Assembly: GCA_943788055.1 (NCBI GenBank)
Contig: CALSOU010000001.1
Coordinates: 226,198 to 290,197, forward strand
DNA from: an uncultured Saprospiraceae bacterium
GTDB taxonomy: Bacteria; Bacteroidota; Bacteroidia; Chitinophagales; Saprospiraceae
Reading direction: 5' to 3'
DNA: 64,000 nucleotides
Shown: one piece after another, positions 19,808 to 29,290 of the stretch
Numbering within the stretch: the first letter of the stretch is position 1
Layout: every line of letters starts with the position of its first letter
Notes under the pieces: generated by a model
What the model saw: only the letters and a program-made list of their open reading frames with translations
Told to the model about the DNA's origin: nothing
Databases searched by the model: none
Made by a program: the position numbers and the translations under genes

Positions 19808-20854
19808 ATGAAAGTATCAGCCGTACTTATTTTCGTCTTTACCTCAGTCTTGCTTCTTAGCTGTAATGACAATACAATCAGTTCCGACTCTTCCATTTCA
19901 TCTTCACCTAAAAAAAGTATTCAAACTACTGAATATGCCATGGTTATCCACGGAGGGGCAGGTACAATTCTCCGGGAAAATATGGATAAGGAAACTGAAA
20001 ATGCATACAATGAGATTTTGACTAGAGTTCTTGTAGAAGGTGAACAAATGCTCAAAAACGGTATCAGTTCAGAGGAAGTAGTAGTGAAAACTATTATGAA
20101 AATGGAAGATTCACCTCTCTTCAATGCTGGAAAGGGAGCTGTTTTTACCAGCGAAGAAACAAACGAACTAGATGCTTCAATTATGAGAGGCTCCGATCAA
20201 CAAGCTGGAGCTGTTAGCGGTATCACAACAATTAAGAACCCAATTACTGCTGCGCTTGCTGTTTTGAACAAATCAGAGCATGTTCTACTTTCTGGCAATG
20301 GCGCAGATAAGTTTGCAGCGGAAAACGGATGTGAAGTAGTTGAACCATCATATTTTCATACGGAAAGACGACGAAATTCACTAGATCGCATAAAGGCTAA
20401 AGAAGACTTGGGAACTCTAGAATCTTCAAATCTAGACTACAAATACGGTACAGTTGGATGTGTTGTTTTGGACAAAAAAGGAAACATCGTAGCAGGAACA
20501 TCGACAGGTGGAATGACGAATAAGAAATACAATCGAATCGGAGATTCACCAGTTATAGGTGCTGGAACTTATGCAGATAATTCAACTTGCGGTGTTTCAT
20601 CTACAGGACACGGTGAGTATTTCATAAGATATGCTGTAGCACATGACATAGCTGCAAGAATGGAATACAAAGGTTTAGGCGTAACACGAGCTGCTAAGGA
20701 AGTCGTTATGGATAAATTGGTTGAAAAAGGAGGCTCAGGTGGAGTAGTGGCATTAAGCAAAACTGGCGAAATCGCCATGATCTTCAATACACCAGGTATG
20801 TATAGGGGCTATGTTAAGCCTGGTGAGTTAGTCGTTAAAATCTATGAAGACTAA
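19808..20854 (+). CDS. Isoaspartyl peptidase / type 2 L-asparaginase, lipoprotein
   Basis: 348 residues from ATG 19808, which begins a lipoprotein signal peptide with lipobox LLLSC (Cys19). The N-terminal nucleophile fold is clear: AMVIHGGAGT, FNAGKGAVFT, ELDASIMRG, the autocleavage site at Gly214-Thr215 in DYKYGTVGCV, then GTSTGGMTNKKYNRIGDSPVIGAGTYADN and SSTGHGEYFIR. After self-cleavage the new N-terminal Thr would hydrolyse isoaspartyl dipeptides or asparagine. The lipobox implies a membrane-anchored, periplasmic form. Downstream of the acyltransferase gene by 10 bases. Confidence 0.92.
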   Translation: MKVSAVLIFVFTSVLLLSCNDNTISSDSSISSSPKKSIQTTEYAMVIHGGAGTILRENMDKETENAYNEILTRVLVEGEQMLKNGISSEEVVVKTIMKMEDSPLFNAGKGAVFTSEETNELDASIMRGSDQQAGAVSGITTIKNPITAALAVLNKSEHVLLSGNGADKFAAENGCEVVEPSYFHTERRRNSLDRIKAKEDLGTLESSNLDYKYGTVGCVVLDKKGNIVAGTSTGGMTNKKYNRIGDSPVIGAGTYADNSTCGVSSTGHGEYFIRYAVAHDIAARMEYKGLGVTRAAKEVVMDKLVEKGGSGGVVALSKTGEIAMIFNTPGMYRGYVKPGELVVKIYED

Positions 20855-20886
20855 CACTTCAACCTGAATTTCAAAATTAGAATTAG

Positions 20887-21363
20887 ATATCTGTACTAAA
20901 GTCCTTAGCCGATAGGTTTGCTGAAACCTATTTAAGCGGTCGGTGGATTTGCGAAACAAATGTCGCAGAACTTATCAACTAGGTTTCTTAACCTAAAGCT
21001 GCAAGGAGCTTATACGATCTAAATCCAATAGCACTCCTTACATTCCACTTATCTTACTATCTCGGAAGTGTTTTATAAGTTTTAGAAGGCGGAAAGCTTG
21101 ACATCAGTGATTCAAAAAGTTTTGATATGTCTAAAATATCCAATGACATACAATGGATGCTACTTTGTAATCAATTGACATATCATGCTACTCAAATACA
21201 TCGAAGAATAGAAACCATGAAGTAGGAAGAGCTCCTAGGTGACTTTTCATGTGGAAAATACGGTACTAATCGAAGAAACATTGAAGGTCTTATCGAGCAT
21301 GGTTACTAGCATCTTGGGCAAATGCTAATTATTCGAAAAATGATAAGGAGCAACAAAATGTAA
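20887..21363 (+). pseudogene. DinB-family protein pseudogene with five in-frame stops
   Basis: One frame running from about 20887 to the TAA at 21361-21363 reads as a complete DinB-family protein: LADRFAETYLSGRWICETN, then LNPIALLTFHLSYYL, VLEGGKLDISDSKSFDMSKI, and KYGTNRRNIEGLIEHGY followed by HLGQMLIIRKMI. The last two blocks carry the His residues expected of the DinB metal site. It is interrupted by TAG 20980, TAA 20989, TAA 21076, TAG 21223 and TAG 21307, yet has no frameshift over about 475 bases. That is the signature of substitution decay. No start codon is visible. DinB-like proteins include bacillithiol-dependent transferases and other metal-binding enzymes; the original role is unknown. 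Confidence 0.8.
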
Positions 21364-21464
21364 ACACCGAAAAGAGGCTAGATACACAGAGGAAATCGAC
21401 AAGAAATCTAATAAAGGAAAGTAGATACCGATATCTTCCGTCTGAAACCCTTTCTAATTAATAT

Positions 21465-23153
21465 CTAGATTTGACCTTTGATAGCTTCTTGGACATTGAT
21501 AATATGATCACCAATTCGCTCCATAGTAGAAAATAGATTATTATAGCTCATTGCAGTCTGAACATTATATCCAGAGGTTCCCAATTCAATATTATTCTCG
21601 GTTCTAAGACTATTTCTGAAATCATTTATTGAATCCTCAATACTCAAGGCTTTACTAAGACTAATCTTATTGTACTGGTTTGATTTAAGATTTATATTCA
21701 TTTCTGCAAATGCTTGATCTAAAAGATCAACCATTTCTCGCAATCGTAATTTCTGATGATCTGAAAGTGATCTCTGCTGATCCTCAAGATTCTGTATAGT
21801 CATAGAAATCTGATAATATAGATCTCCAATTCTTTCCAAGTCGTTGCAAATATTTAGAATAGTACGCAGTTTAACACTAGTGTCTGGAGTGATCTCTTTA
21901 TCAGAAAGCTTTGTTATATATTCGGTAATTTCAATCTCTAGTTGATCGGTTGCCTTTTCATACTTCTTAATCTTCTTATGAAGTTTCTTAATTTCCTTCG
22001 CTTTGGTTGCCTGAAGTAAGTCTAAAAGAATTTTATTCATCTTACTTGTGATAACACCGTAGTTTGCTGCCTCTTTCTGTAACTCAGCAGTTGCTAATTC
22101 TGGGGTTCTACTGCTAGAGGTAATAAACTTTAGTCGATGATCGTCTTCACCCTCTGACTCTGGAACACTCCATATAGCTACTTTTACCAGCGTATTAACG
22201 AACCCAACCATTATCAAGACATTGAGTAGATTGAAAGCTGTATGAAATGCTGAAAGCGCTATTGGAACATCTTCAGCATCAGTAAATGGTGTAAAATTAT
22301 CAATAAAACTTTGAAGAATACTTGTAAGTACTGGTAGGAAGTAAGGTAGAAGTATTACCATCCAAGCCACCCCTATGATATTAAACATAGAATGAATCCT
22401 CGCAGATCTTTTTGCATTCGTATTTCCAACAAGTGATGCAATTTCAGCTGTTATTGTGGTTCCGATATTCTCTCCTAAAATCATTGCTGCTGCAACTTCA
22501 AAAGGAAGCCAACCTTGGGCACACATCGTAAGTGTAATAGCCATTGCCGCACTGGAAGATTGTACCATAATCGTAACAAGTGTTCCAATCGCTACGAAGA
22601 GTATCCTTGAAAGTATTCCCCAATTCGTAAAATTAGCAAGAAATTCAAGCACTTCAGGATTCCCTTTAAGATCAGGAACAGCTCCCTTAAGATAACTTAA
22701 GCCAAGAAATAAGATTGCAAATCCAATTACAAACTCACCCCAATATTTAATCCGATTCCTACCTGAAAATAGCATTGGTACACCTACAGCAAAAAGAGGT
22801 ATAGAGTACGCACTTAACTTAATCTTAAATCCTAGAATCGATACTATCCAACCCGTTATAGTTGTTCCGATATTAGCCCCCATCATAACACCCGCAGATT
22901 CAACCAAGGTCAGTAAACCTGCATTAACGAATGAAACTGTCATCACAGTGGTAGCAGAAGACGATTGTACCAAAGCTGTTGTCAAAAATCCTGTTCCTAC
23001 TCCTAAAAATCGATTTTTTGTCATCGTACGAAGTATGTTCCGTAATTGAGCTCCGGCAGCGCGCTGAACACCGTCGCTCATCATTTTCATACCATAGACA
23101 AAAAAGCTTAAGGCACCAACAATCTGTAGAAGGTCTACTATTCCAAAATCCAT
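21465..23153 (-). CDS. Na+/phosphate symporter family protein (NptA/YjbB-like) with C-terminal PhoU domain
   Basis: 562 residues. The membrane part (about 1-330) has the two inverted signature repeats ALVQSSSATTVM and IMVQSSSAAMAI, plus MMGANIGTTITG and ILGENIGTTITA, which form the sodium and phosphate sites in this family. Residues about 350-560 form PhoU-like helical bundles (LNICNDLERIGDLYYQIS and NLFSTMERIGDHIINVQEA). Members import or export phosphate with sodium in the inner membrane. Transcribed alone, from a good TTG + TATATTTG promoter about 155 bases upstream. Confidence 0.92.
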   Translation of the reverse strand: MDFGIVDLLQIVGALSFFVYGMKMMSDGVQRAAGAQLRNILRTMTKNRFLGVGTGFLTTALVQSSSATTVMTVSFVNAGLLTLVESAGVMMGANIGTTITGWIVSILGFKIKLSAYSIPLFAVGVPMLFSGRNRIKYWGEFVIGFAILFLGLSYLKGAVPDLKGNPEVLEFLANFTNWGILSRILFVAIGTLVTIMVQSSSAAMAITLTMCAQGWLPFEVAAAMILGENIGTTITAEIASLVGNTNAKRSARIHSMFNIIGVAWMVILLPYFLPVLTSILQSFIDNFTPFTDAEDVPIALSAFHTAFNLLNVLIMVGFVNTLVKVAIWSVPESEGEDDHRLKFITSSSRTPELATAELQKEAANYGVITSKMNKILLDLLQATKAKEIKKLHKKIKKYEKATDQLEIEITEYITKLSDKEITPDTSVKLRTILNICNDLERIGDLYYQISMTIQNLEDQQRSLSDHQKLRLREMVDLLDQAFAEMNINLKSNQYNKISLSKALSIEDSINDFRNSLRTENNIELGTSGYNVQTAMSYNNLFSTMERIGDHIINVQEAIKGQI

Positions 23154-23309
23154 GAAGAGATAGTTTTGTATAAGAAAGATTGATTTATAGTAAACCTATA
23201 TCCTTTTTGAGCGATTACGTGACTATCTGAAGAAGTCGGATCGAAACGATCATTTTTATTCTTGAAAGTGGACATATAAGTTTTAATCTCGCTGTTTTGA
23301 TTTAAAGCG

Positions 23310-23338
23310 CAAATATAGGTAAGACATTGTTATCGCAA
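23310..23338 (-). promoter_or_regulatory. Bacteroidota promoter (TTG ... TATATTTG) for the Na/Pi symporter gene
   Basis: On the minus strand a TTG (23336-23338 on plus as CAA) is followed after 18 bases by TATATTTG (23310-23317), matching the Bacteroidota -33/-7 arrangement. It leaves a leader of about 150 bases before the ATG at 23153; I saw no obvious riboswitch fold in that leader. Confidence 0.6.
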
Positions 23339-23412
23339 TGTTAAGGAATTCTGAGCAAAAAGGACTGAGATTTGTGGTACCTATCGTAAAGATTTTACTA
23401 GTTGCTAGCTTG

Positions 23413-24504
23413 CTAGCCAAATTGATTCCAATTTGTTATACCTTTTCTGAAAACTTGATAGTGATCATATACCTTTTTCGCAAATGCATCTTTATCTGTT
23501 AGTGTCTGCATGACAGACTCTGTAGCACCTTTTAAAGCACTAAGAGTATCTTCTGAAAATGTGCGAATCTGTACATCCGATTCATCTAGTATTTTCTGCA
23601 AATAGATATTGTTTTTTGCCTCAAAAGCACTTAATGACCAAATATTTTGTCTAGCACTTGCAGTTTCTAAAATTGCCTGAAACTCTTTTGGTAATGCCTC
23701 CCAAGCTTCTCGATTAACTATGTTTTCAAGAATAGGTCCTGGTTCATGCCATCCTGGATAGTAGTAGTACTTTGCTATTTTGTGAAAACCCATCAAGTAA
23801 TCATGATAAGGACCGACCCATTCTGTCGCATCTATCACTCCACGTTCCAAATTTGTATAGATTTCACCACCTGGACTAACAACTGCCGCGCCTCCTACTT
23901 TTTCAACTACCTTACCTCCAAGACCAGGAATCCGCATTTTCAATCCCTGAAAGTCCTCTATTGAATCAATAGACTTGTTAAACCATCCGCCCATTTGTGG
24001 CCCTGTATTACCACCTGCAAAAGGGATAACATCAAAAGGTGCGTAAGCTTCTTTCCATAGATCATAACCTCCTCCCTCATAAATCCAAGCGTTTATTTGC
24101 TGAGCATTCATTCCGAAAGGGATAGTACAAAAGATCGGAGCAGCCGGAATTTTTCCACCCCAATAGTAAGCTGCACCATTACCCATTTCAACTGATCCAT
24201 CACTAACAGCATCAAAGGTTTCGAGTGCAGGCGCAAGTTCTCCGCCGCCATATACTTTAATCTTAAATCGACCATTGCTCATTTCTTCCACCCAATTTGC
24301 TAGCATATTACATCCTTCTCCTAGCACAGGGAAGTTAGCTGGCCATGTGGTTATCATTCGCCATTGCACTCTTTTCCTAGTATGAATTGCCGCAGACTTA
24401 GCAGTTTCTGGCTTGCATGCCTGACTGGTCAGTATACCTGCGGTTCCAAGTAATCCAGTTTTTAGAAACTTCTTTCTTGAAATTTTTGACGGCTTATTCT
24501 TCAT
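23413..24504 (-). CDS. TRAP transporter substrate-binding protein (DctP family), Tat-like signal
   Basis: 363 residues. The N-terminus SRKKFLKTGLLGTAG resembles a twin-arginine signal but with RK in place of RR, and is followed by a cysteine in SQAC that could be a lipobox. The mature part matches DctP-type binding proteins, particularly the alpha-keto-acid TakP branch: RMITTWPANFPVLGEG, VYGGGELAPALETFDAVSDGSVEMGNG, MRIPGLGGKVVEKVGG, GVIDATEWVGPYHDY, YYYPGWHEPGPILE. Such proteins capture organic acids in the periplasm. No DctQ or DctM membrane gene is in the window. The gene begins 4 bases after the stop of the FG-GAP/UnbV gene and is the second gene of that unit. Confidence 0.9.
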   Translation of the reverse strand: MKNKPSKISRKKFLKTGLLGTAGILTSQACKPETAKSAAIHTRKRVQWRMITTWPANFPVLGEGCNMLANWVEEMSNGRFKIKVYGGGELAPALETFDAVSDGSVEMGNGAAYYWGGKIPAAPIFCTIPFGMNAQQINAWIYEGGGYDLWKEAYAPFDVIPFAGGNTGPQMGGWFNKSIDSIEDFQGLKMRIPGLGGKVVEKVGGAAVVSPGGEIYTNLERGVIDATEWVGPYHDYLMGFHKIAKYYYYPGWHEPGPILENIVNREAWEALPKEFQAILETASARQNIWSLSAFEAKNNIYLQKILDESDVQIRTFSEDTLSALKGATESVMQTLTDKDAFAKKVYDHYQVFRKGITNWNQFG

Positions 24505-24508
24505 GCTT

Positions 24509-27500
24509 TTATTTGTTGACTTTGATCACTTGTGGAACAAATTGATTATTAGTTATAACCAATAGTGTTTGATCTTTCGATGTAAGTTTTGTCATCTTTC
24601 TACTATTCCCTGGTGCATACAAGCCAGACTCCAAGACCGATCGAGCTCTAAATTCTCCAGTGCCATTCTGCGTTAGAACTATTCCAGTCGAAGCATCGTG
24701 CCTAGTTGTTTCGACTTCTGCATCGAATTCATTTCCTATGGAAACTATATCAAGGAGACCATCATGATTTACATCTATAATCTCAACGTCCCGAATTGCT
24801 GACACTTGAGCCTCTGATGGGAAAGGTACAAAGTCATATCTTGTACCGTTCTTCTTCAAATATCCACTTTCGAAATTATTCGCAATTAAATGAACGGCCT
24901 CGTCCAATCCTTTTTCACCGTATATGTCTAATACATCTGCTTTGGCATAACTTTCAAAATCCTTAAACTTTGATTTTATGAAAGGCATTTGCTCACTACT
25001 GCACTGTCTACCTCTCACAGGTACTTCTCCATAAGTATCGGAAGTTTTGGTGAGAACAACGTCATTGGTGCTATTCTTGTCAAAATCATTCCCGTACAGC
25101 TGCAGAGGATGCTCCTTATCAGGGTGGTACTTATTATTCAAGCCAATATTTCCTAGTACATATTCAGGCACACCGTCACCATCCAGATCACCTTCCTCAA
25201 TAGTATACCACCATCCAGATAAAGGATCATCAGACAAAACATTTGCATTTTCAATCAATTGTTTGCCATTGTTCTCAAAAAATTTAACAGACATAAATTC
25301 ACCAATTACCACTAAATCCATTAAATCGTCTCCATTAAAGTCACTCCAAATGGCATCGGTCACCATTCCAACATTCTTCAAAGTAGGTGCAATTTCTTCA
25401 ATCTTATCGACTAGAATTCCATCCTCATTGATCAACAACTGACAACTGGAAGGGAAGGGGTACTTACCAGCTACGGCATGTGCGCCTACAAATAGATCTT
25501 CATCTCCATCAGAATCAAAATCAGATGATACTACGACTGTTCCATTGAAAGCATTCCTGCTTAAGTCACTTTCTTTTGACCAAGTACCATCGTTGTTAAT
25601 GTATAATCTATCTGCATACACGGAGCTCTTGTCTTTCTTTTCACTTCCTCCACTGGCTACATAGAGGTCAAGGTCACCATCATTGTCTATATCAAAAAAT
25701 GCTGATCCTGCATCCTCAGCCTCTGCATCTTGATGCCATGGCCCTGCCAATTTATAAAATCGGTTGTTAGCATGTCGGTACATTTCGCTTTTTGCTCCAT
25801 GACTGTTTCCAATGTATATCAGACTAGACTGCTTACCTGGCTCCTTTCTAGAAGAAATAAAAGGAGCTTTACGCGTCTGCATATGAGGTAAAAGACTCTC
25901 TCTATTAAAATCATTGTATTCATTCTCCTCGTGGCGAAAATCAAGATTAGAATTTCTAGTAATCTCAGTCAACCAAGTATAATCCGGTAGTTTTCTAACG
26001 AATGGTTTAGTCCATGTCTTTGGTACGTATTCAATTTCATATCTTTTGTTGATCCGCAATCCATTGAGCTTCTTCTGCCTTCCTAAATTGTTAATGAGAA
26101 TGATCGAATCCAGCTTTGTTATCTCTCCCAGACCAATATGTATAGTAGGTGATACAGACGATTGAAAACCTCTAGTTCTGCTCTGTTCAGCATGAAAAAC
26201 CTTCCCTTCAGCATAAATCAGACACTGAATATTTGCTTTAGGAAGTTCTCCTTCTGTGATTGAAAGCTGAATCCAATTCTGATCTTTAACATTATTTTTA
26301 TAAATCGAAGCTTCAGAATTATTGTTATTTACTATTAAGTCTAAATCGCCGTCATTATCTAAATCTGCATATGCTGCGCCGTAAGAATACCCTTCGAAAT
26401 CCAAGCCCCAATCTTCCGCTTTGGATTGAAACTGATAACTTCCTTCTAGATTCTGAAAGGCAAGATTAGCAATCTTCTGCGAACCAACTTTTTGAGAAAA
26501 CTCAAAAATTGATTTTGGGCCTTGAGCCCTAAACTTTTTCATTTCCTCCGCAAAATCGTTGTTCCTGATATCTTTATTGAGTCCATTTGTAATAAAAATA
26601 TCCTTATACTGATCATTATCTAAATCAGCTAGTAATACAGACCAACTCCAATCGGTAGATGCTATGCCAGCTAGCTGTGCGATCTCTTTGTAGAAACCGT
26701 AACCTTGATTCATCTGAAGCATGTTACTCATGTATTGAAAGTGCTGTCCTCTAGATACATTCGTCCAAAACTGCTGAACATCCATCCCTGGCATATTTGT
26801 CTTTGATCTATAATGATCATGGCTTTGCATATCGAGAACAGCAATATCTACAAAGCCGTCATTATTGGCATCAGCTGCATCGGTGCCCATAGACGAGAAT
26901 GAAATGTGCTTTAGTTTACTCTGGATCTCATCTTTAAAGGTTCCGTTTCTTTGATTGATCCACAGATGATCTGCTATTTCGAAATCATTGGCAACATAAA
27001 TATCCGTCCATCCATCCAAATTCAGATCTACAGTAGTAACGCCAAGGCCAAAGCCGTAGTCTTCAAGTCCTGCCGACTTAGTTACGTCCGTGAATTTTCC
27101 ACCATCATTTCTGAATAGTTTATCACTATGCTCATAAGGAATAGCATTTTTATTAATATACTCCAGCTTCTGACTGTAATTATTTGATGGCGCATTCAAC
27201 AAAAACATATCTAAATCATTATCGCCATCATAGTCAAAAAAGCTTGCTTGTGTTCCATGACCTGAATCGGCTAGCCTATATGCTTCCGCTGATTCAACGA
27301 ACTCAAAATCACCTTTATTTATGTAAAGAACATTCTTTCTTTTTGCCTGGTCTTTTGTATCTAGACTATGCCAAAGTCGACAGACATAAATATCTAGTAA
27401 GCCATCATTATTAACATCTGCAATGGATACTCCCGACGACCACCCTGCATTCTCCTCAAAAGGTCCCTGGTCTGTTCGATCTTTAAACTTAAAATCTCCC

Positions 27501-27790
27501 AAATTCTGATAAATGCGATCTGAAACTTGATTTCCCGCAAAAAACAAATCTTCCAAACCATCTCCGTCAAAGTCTGCCGCAGCAGCTCCAGCACCATTGT
27601 ACACTGACTCCCAGTTGAGATGATGAAAGTTGATATCCTCATTGATGTGATTGATGAAATTTACACCGGAATAATCACTACCAATGGCAGTGAAGAGTTT
27701 ATCAGATGTTGGTGAATTTTCTGTCTCTTGGCATCCAAAAGCCGAAAATACGACGATCGCAAGTATTATTGGAACTAAGGAATTTCTCAT
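24509..27790 (-). CDS. FG-GAP/VCBS-repeat and ASPIC/UnbV-domain lipoprotein (CRTAC1-like)
   Basis: 1,093 residues with a lipobox (VFSAFGC, Cys20). Many FG-GAP/VCBS calcium-binding repeats of the pattern D-x-D-x-D-G-x-x-D fill residues about 50-500 (GAAAADFDGDGLEDLFFAG, ADVNNDGLLDIYVC, DLNLDGWTDIYVAND) and about 690-1060. Between them lies a UnbV/ASPIC segment (about 525-590, IHIGLGEITKLDSI). These beta-propeller lipoproteins occur in many copies in Bacteroidota, often next to SusCD-type loci; their ligands are unknown. Here the partner is a TRAP binding protein gene 4 bases downstream. Confidence 0.88.
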   Translation of the reverse strand: MRNSLVPIILAIVVFSAFGCQETENSPTSDKLFTAIGSDYSGVNFINHINEDINFHHLNWESVYNGAGAAAADFDGDGLEDLFFAGNQVSDRIYQNLGDFKFKDRTDQGPFEENAGWSSGVSIADVNNDGLLDIYVCRLWHSLDTKDQAKRKNVLYINKGDFEFVESAEAYRLADSGHGTQASFFDYDGDNDLDMFLLNAPSNNYSQKLEYINKNAIPYEHSDKLFRNDGGKFTDVTKSAGLEDYGFGLGVTTVDLNLDGWTDIYVANDFEIADHLWINQRNGTFKDEIQSKLKHISFSSMGTDAADANNDGFVDIAVLDMQSHDHYRSKTNMPGMDVQQFWTNVSRGQHFQYMSNMLQMNQGYGFYKEIAQLAGIASTDWSWSVLLADLDNDQYKDIFITNGLNKDIRNNDFAEEMKKFRAQGPKSIFEFSQKVGSQKIANLAFQNLEGSYQFQSKAEDWGLDFEGYSYGAAYADLDNDGDLDLIVNNNNSEASIYKNNVKDQNWIQLSITEGELPKANIQCLIYAEGKVFHAEQSRTRGFQSSVSPTIHIGLGEITKLDSIILINNLGRQKKLNGLRINKRYEIEYVPKTWTKPFVRKLPDYTWLTEITRNSNLDFRHEENEYNDFNRESLLPHMQTRKAPFISSRKEPGKQSSLIYIGNSHGAKSEMYRHANNRFYKLAGPWHQDAEAEDAGSAFFDIDNDGDLDLYVASGGSEKKDKSSVYADRLYINNDGTWSKESDLSRNAFNGTVVVSSDFDSDGDEDLFVGAHAVAGKYPFPSSCQLLINEDGILVDKIEEIAPTLKNVGMVTDAIWSDFNGDDLMDLVVIGEFMSVKFFENNGKQLIENANVLSDDPLSGWWYTIEEGDLDGDGVPEYVLGNIGLNNKYHPDKEHPLQLYGNDFDKNSTNDVVLTKTSDTYGEVPVRGRQCSSEQMPFIKSKFKDFESYAKADVLDIYGEKGLDEAVHLIANNFESGYLKKNGTRYDFVPFPSEAQVSAIRDVEIIDVNHDGLLDIVSIGNEFDAEVETTRHDASTGIVLTQNGTGEFRARSVLESGLYAPGNSRKMTKLTSKDQTLLVITNNQFVPQVIKVNK

Positions 27791-27859
27791 ATAAGTACTA
27801 AAGTATCAAAAAAGATAAAATGCGCCGCATTTTCAATGAGCAGATCTTCCTTATTCAAT

Positions 27860-27867
27860 TATATTTG
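27860..27867 (+). promoter_or_regulatory. Bacteroidota -7 box (TATATTTG) for the MazG-like gene
   Basis: TATATTTG lies 20 bases before ATG 27887. It falls inside the possible 5' extension starting at 27836 and therefore supports ATG 27887 as the real start. Confidence 0.5.
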
Positions 27868-27886
27868 CAAGAAAAATATCAAAAGC

Positions 27887-28357
27887 ATGAAAGATCCTAA
27901 AGCATTAAGTGATGTCGCTCAATTCCACAAAACGTTTAATCTTCCGATTCTAGATGAGCCGCAAATACCTTCAAAGGAAAGATGGGAATTACGATTATCT
28001 TTAATTGAGGAAGAGTTGCAAGAACTTCGAGATGCTATTGAAGCCGATGATCTTGTTGAGGTTGCAGATGCTTTTTGTGATATTCAGTATGTACTTTCAG
28101 GTGCAATCTTGGAATTTGGTCTTGCGGATAAATTTGATGCTTTATTTTCTGAAGTACAAAGATCTAATATGAGTAAAGCATGCGATTCGATGGAAGACGC
28201 AGTAGCCACTCAGAAGAAGTACAAAGACGAGCAAGGTGTTGAGTCTTATGTCAAACAAGTTGGAGAGGAATATCTAGTTTATCGCTCAAGTGATTCTAAA
28301 GTATTAAAGTCCGTCAACTACTCACCAGCAGACATTAAAGGAATGCTAAAGAAGTAG
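27887..28357 (+). CDS. MazG-like NTP pyrophosphohydrolase (all-alpha)
   Basis: 156 residues from ATG 27887. The helical MazG-like core has the metal-binding acidic pattern LSLIEEELQELRDAI followed by LVEVADAFCDIQYVLSG, i.e. E-x-x-E and E-x-x-D. A conserved helix LFSEVQRSNMSKA follows. Proteins of this type hydrolyse nucleoside triphosphates to monophosphates, often non-canonical ones; some relatives act on phosphoribosyl-ATP. The substrate here is not known. The gene converges on the SecD-like lipoprotein gene with 4 bases between stops. Confidence 0.85.
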   Translation: MKDPKALSDVAQFHKTFNLPILDEPQIPSKERWELRLSLIEEELQELRDAIEADDLVEVADAFCDIQYVLSGAILEFGLADKFDALFSEVQRSNMSKACDSMEDAVATQKKYKDEQGVESYVKQVGEEYLVYRSSDSKVLKSVNYSPADIKGMLKK

Positions 28358-28361
28358 TCTA

Positions 28362-29225
28362 TTAAGGATTTTGCAAATCAATAGAATTGATTATTACTTC
28401 ATCCTCCAACTTCGCAGAATTCCATAACGTTGAAATCACTAAGGCATCTTGAGGCGTAAACGCACCAGACATACTAAATGACGGATTTGTAATATGAGGT
28501 TCGATAATCTTGCTTATATACACTTCATCATGTAATATGTGCAATAAATATGTGCTATCGTTACCTGTAAGTTGTCCGATTCTTTCGGAGTAATCCGGCA
28601 AAAGTTTCAGACCCAAAATTCCTTCGATTCCTTCTTTGTCAGCAAAGGGTTCTACGGACTCAAACATATCCGCATCTATATACGGAGATGTTTTATCAGT
28701 TAAGAATAGAGCTTCCTTTCCATCTACTGCAACATTACCCCAATAAGCCATTCCCACTGAAGGAAACATTGTGCTAAAGTCTTCAGAGTTTATAGCTTTT
28801 AAAACATCAGATTTCTGTTCTGAATCAACCAAACCGATCATCGAACTTGGTTTGAAAGGTTTCTCTTTGTCAGAGTAGGTAATATAAGAGTCTAAATACT
28901 CTCGAACTTTATTTTGTTGAGATTTTGGAACAGCATAAACTAATAGCAAATCACGACCCCATGTTGAAAGCTGGCGAATTGTTGTAGTATCTTTGTATTC
29001 TACGAGTGGGATTTCTACAATGTCACCAGATATAAATGCTACGACAGTTTCTGGATATGGAACAACTTCTTTGAAACGCTGTGTCAAAACTTGAACAGCA
29101 GCTGATTGTGAACTACCTTCCGGAATGGTCAGAGTGAGCTTAGTTCCACCATTATTTTGTAAACTAGGTGCTGTGCAAGAGCCAAGAATTATTATTGCAC
29201 AAATAGCTAGAAAAGCATGTCTCAT
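28362..29225 (-). CDS. Lipoprotein with distant similarity to the SecD periplasmic domain
   Basis: 287 residues with a lipoprotein signal (IIILGSC, Cys17). I do not recognise a well-known family. The segment IPEGSSQSAAVQVLTQRFKEV resembles the SecD first periplasmic domain (NVLTQRLNEFG in SecD), and near the end HITNPSFSMSGAFTPQDALVIS resembles the SecD stretch just before its second membrane helix (ASITGNFT-EEA-DLA). There are no SecD transmembrane helices, so this would be a free lipoprotein with a SecDF P1-like fold. Function unknown. The relationship is my reading and needs a profile search. Confidence 0.5.
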   Translation of the reverse strand: MRHAFLAICAIIILGSCTAPSLQNNGGTKLTLTIPEGSSQSAAVQVLTQRFKEVVPYPETVVAFISGDIVEIPLVEYKDTTTIRQLSTWGRDLLLVYAVPKSQQNKVREYLDSYITYSDKEKPFKPSSMIGLVDSEQKSDVLKAINSEDFSTMFPSVGMAYWGNVAVDGKEALFLTDKTSPYIDADMFESVEPFADKEGIEGILGLKLLPDYSERIGQLTGNDSTYLLHILHDEVYISKIIEPHITNPSFSMSGAFTPQDALVISTLWNSAKLEDEVIINSIDLQNP

Positions 29226-29290
29226 TACTAATTTATTTATTTTGTTTGTCGTTGTAAGTTATGTCGGTGTACCAGGAAACTTTGTATAAA

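Noticed and set aside
20980..21309. Possible stop-codon reassignment or programmed readthrough because several genes contain internal TAG or TAA
   Set aside because: All three stop codons end many intact genes in the window normally, and the damaged genes show other decay signs (indels, deletions, lost starts).
25047..25442. A 131-residue plus-strand frame within the FG-GAP/UnbV gene
   Set aside because: It is the complement of repetitive acidic FG-GAP codons, which yields long serine/proline-rich antisense frames by chance.
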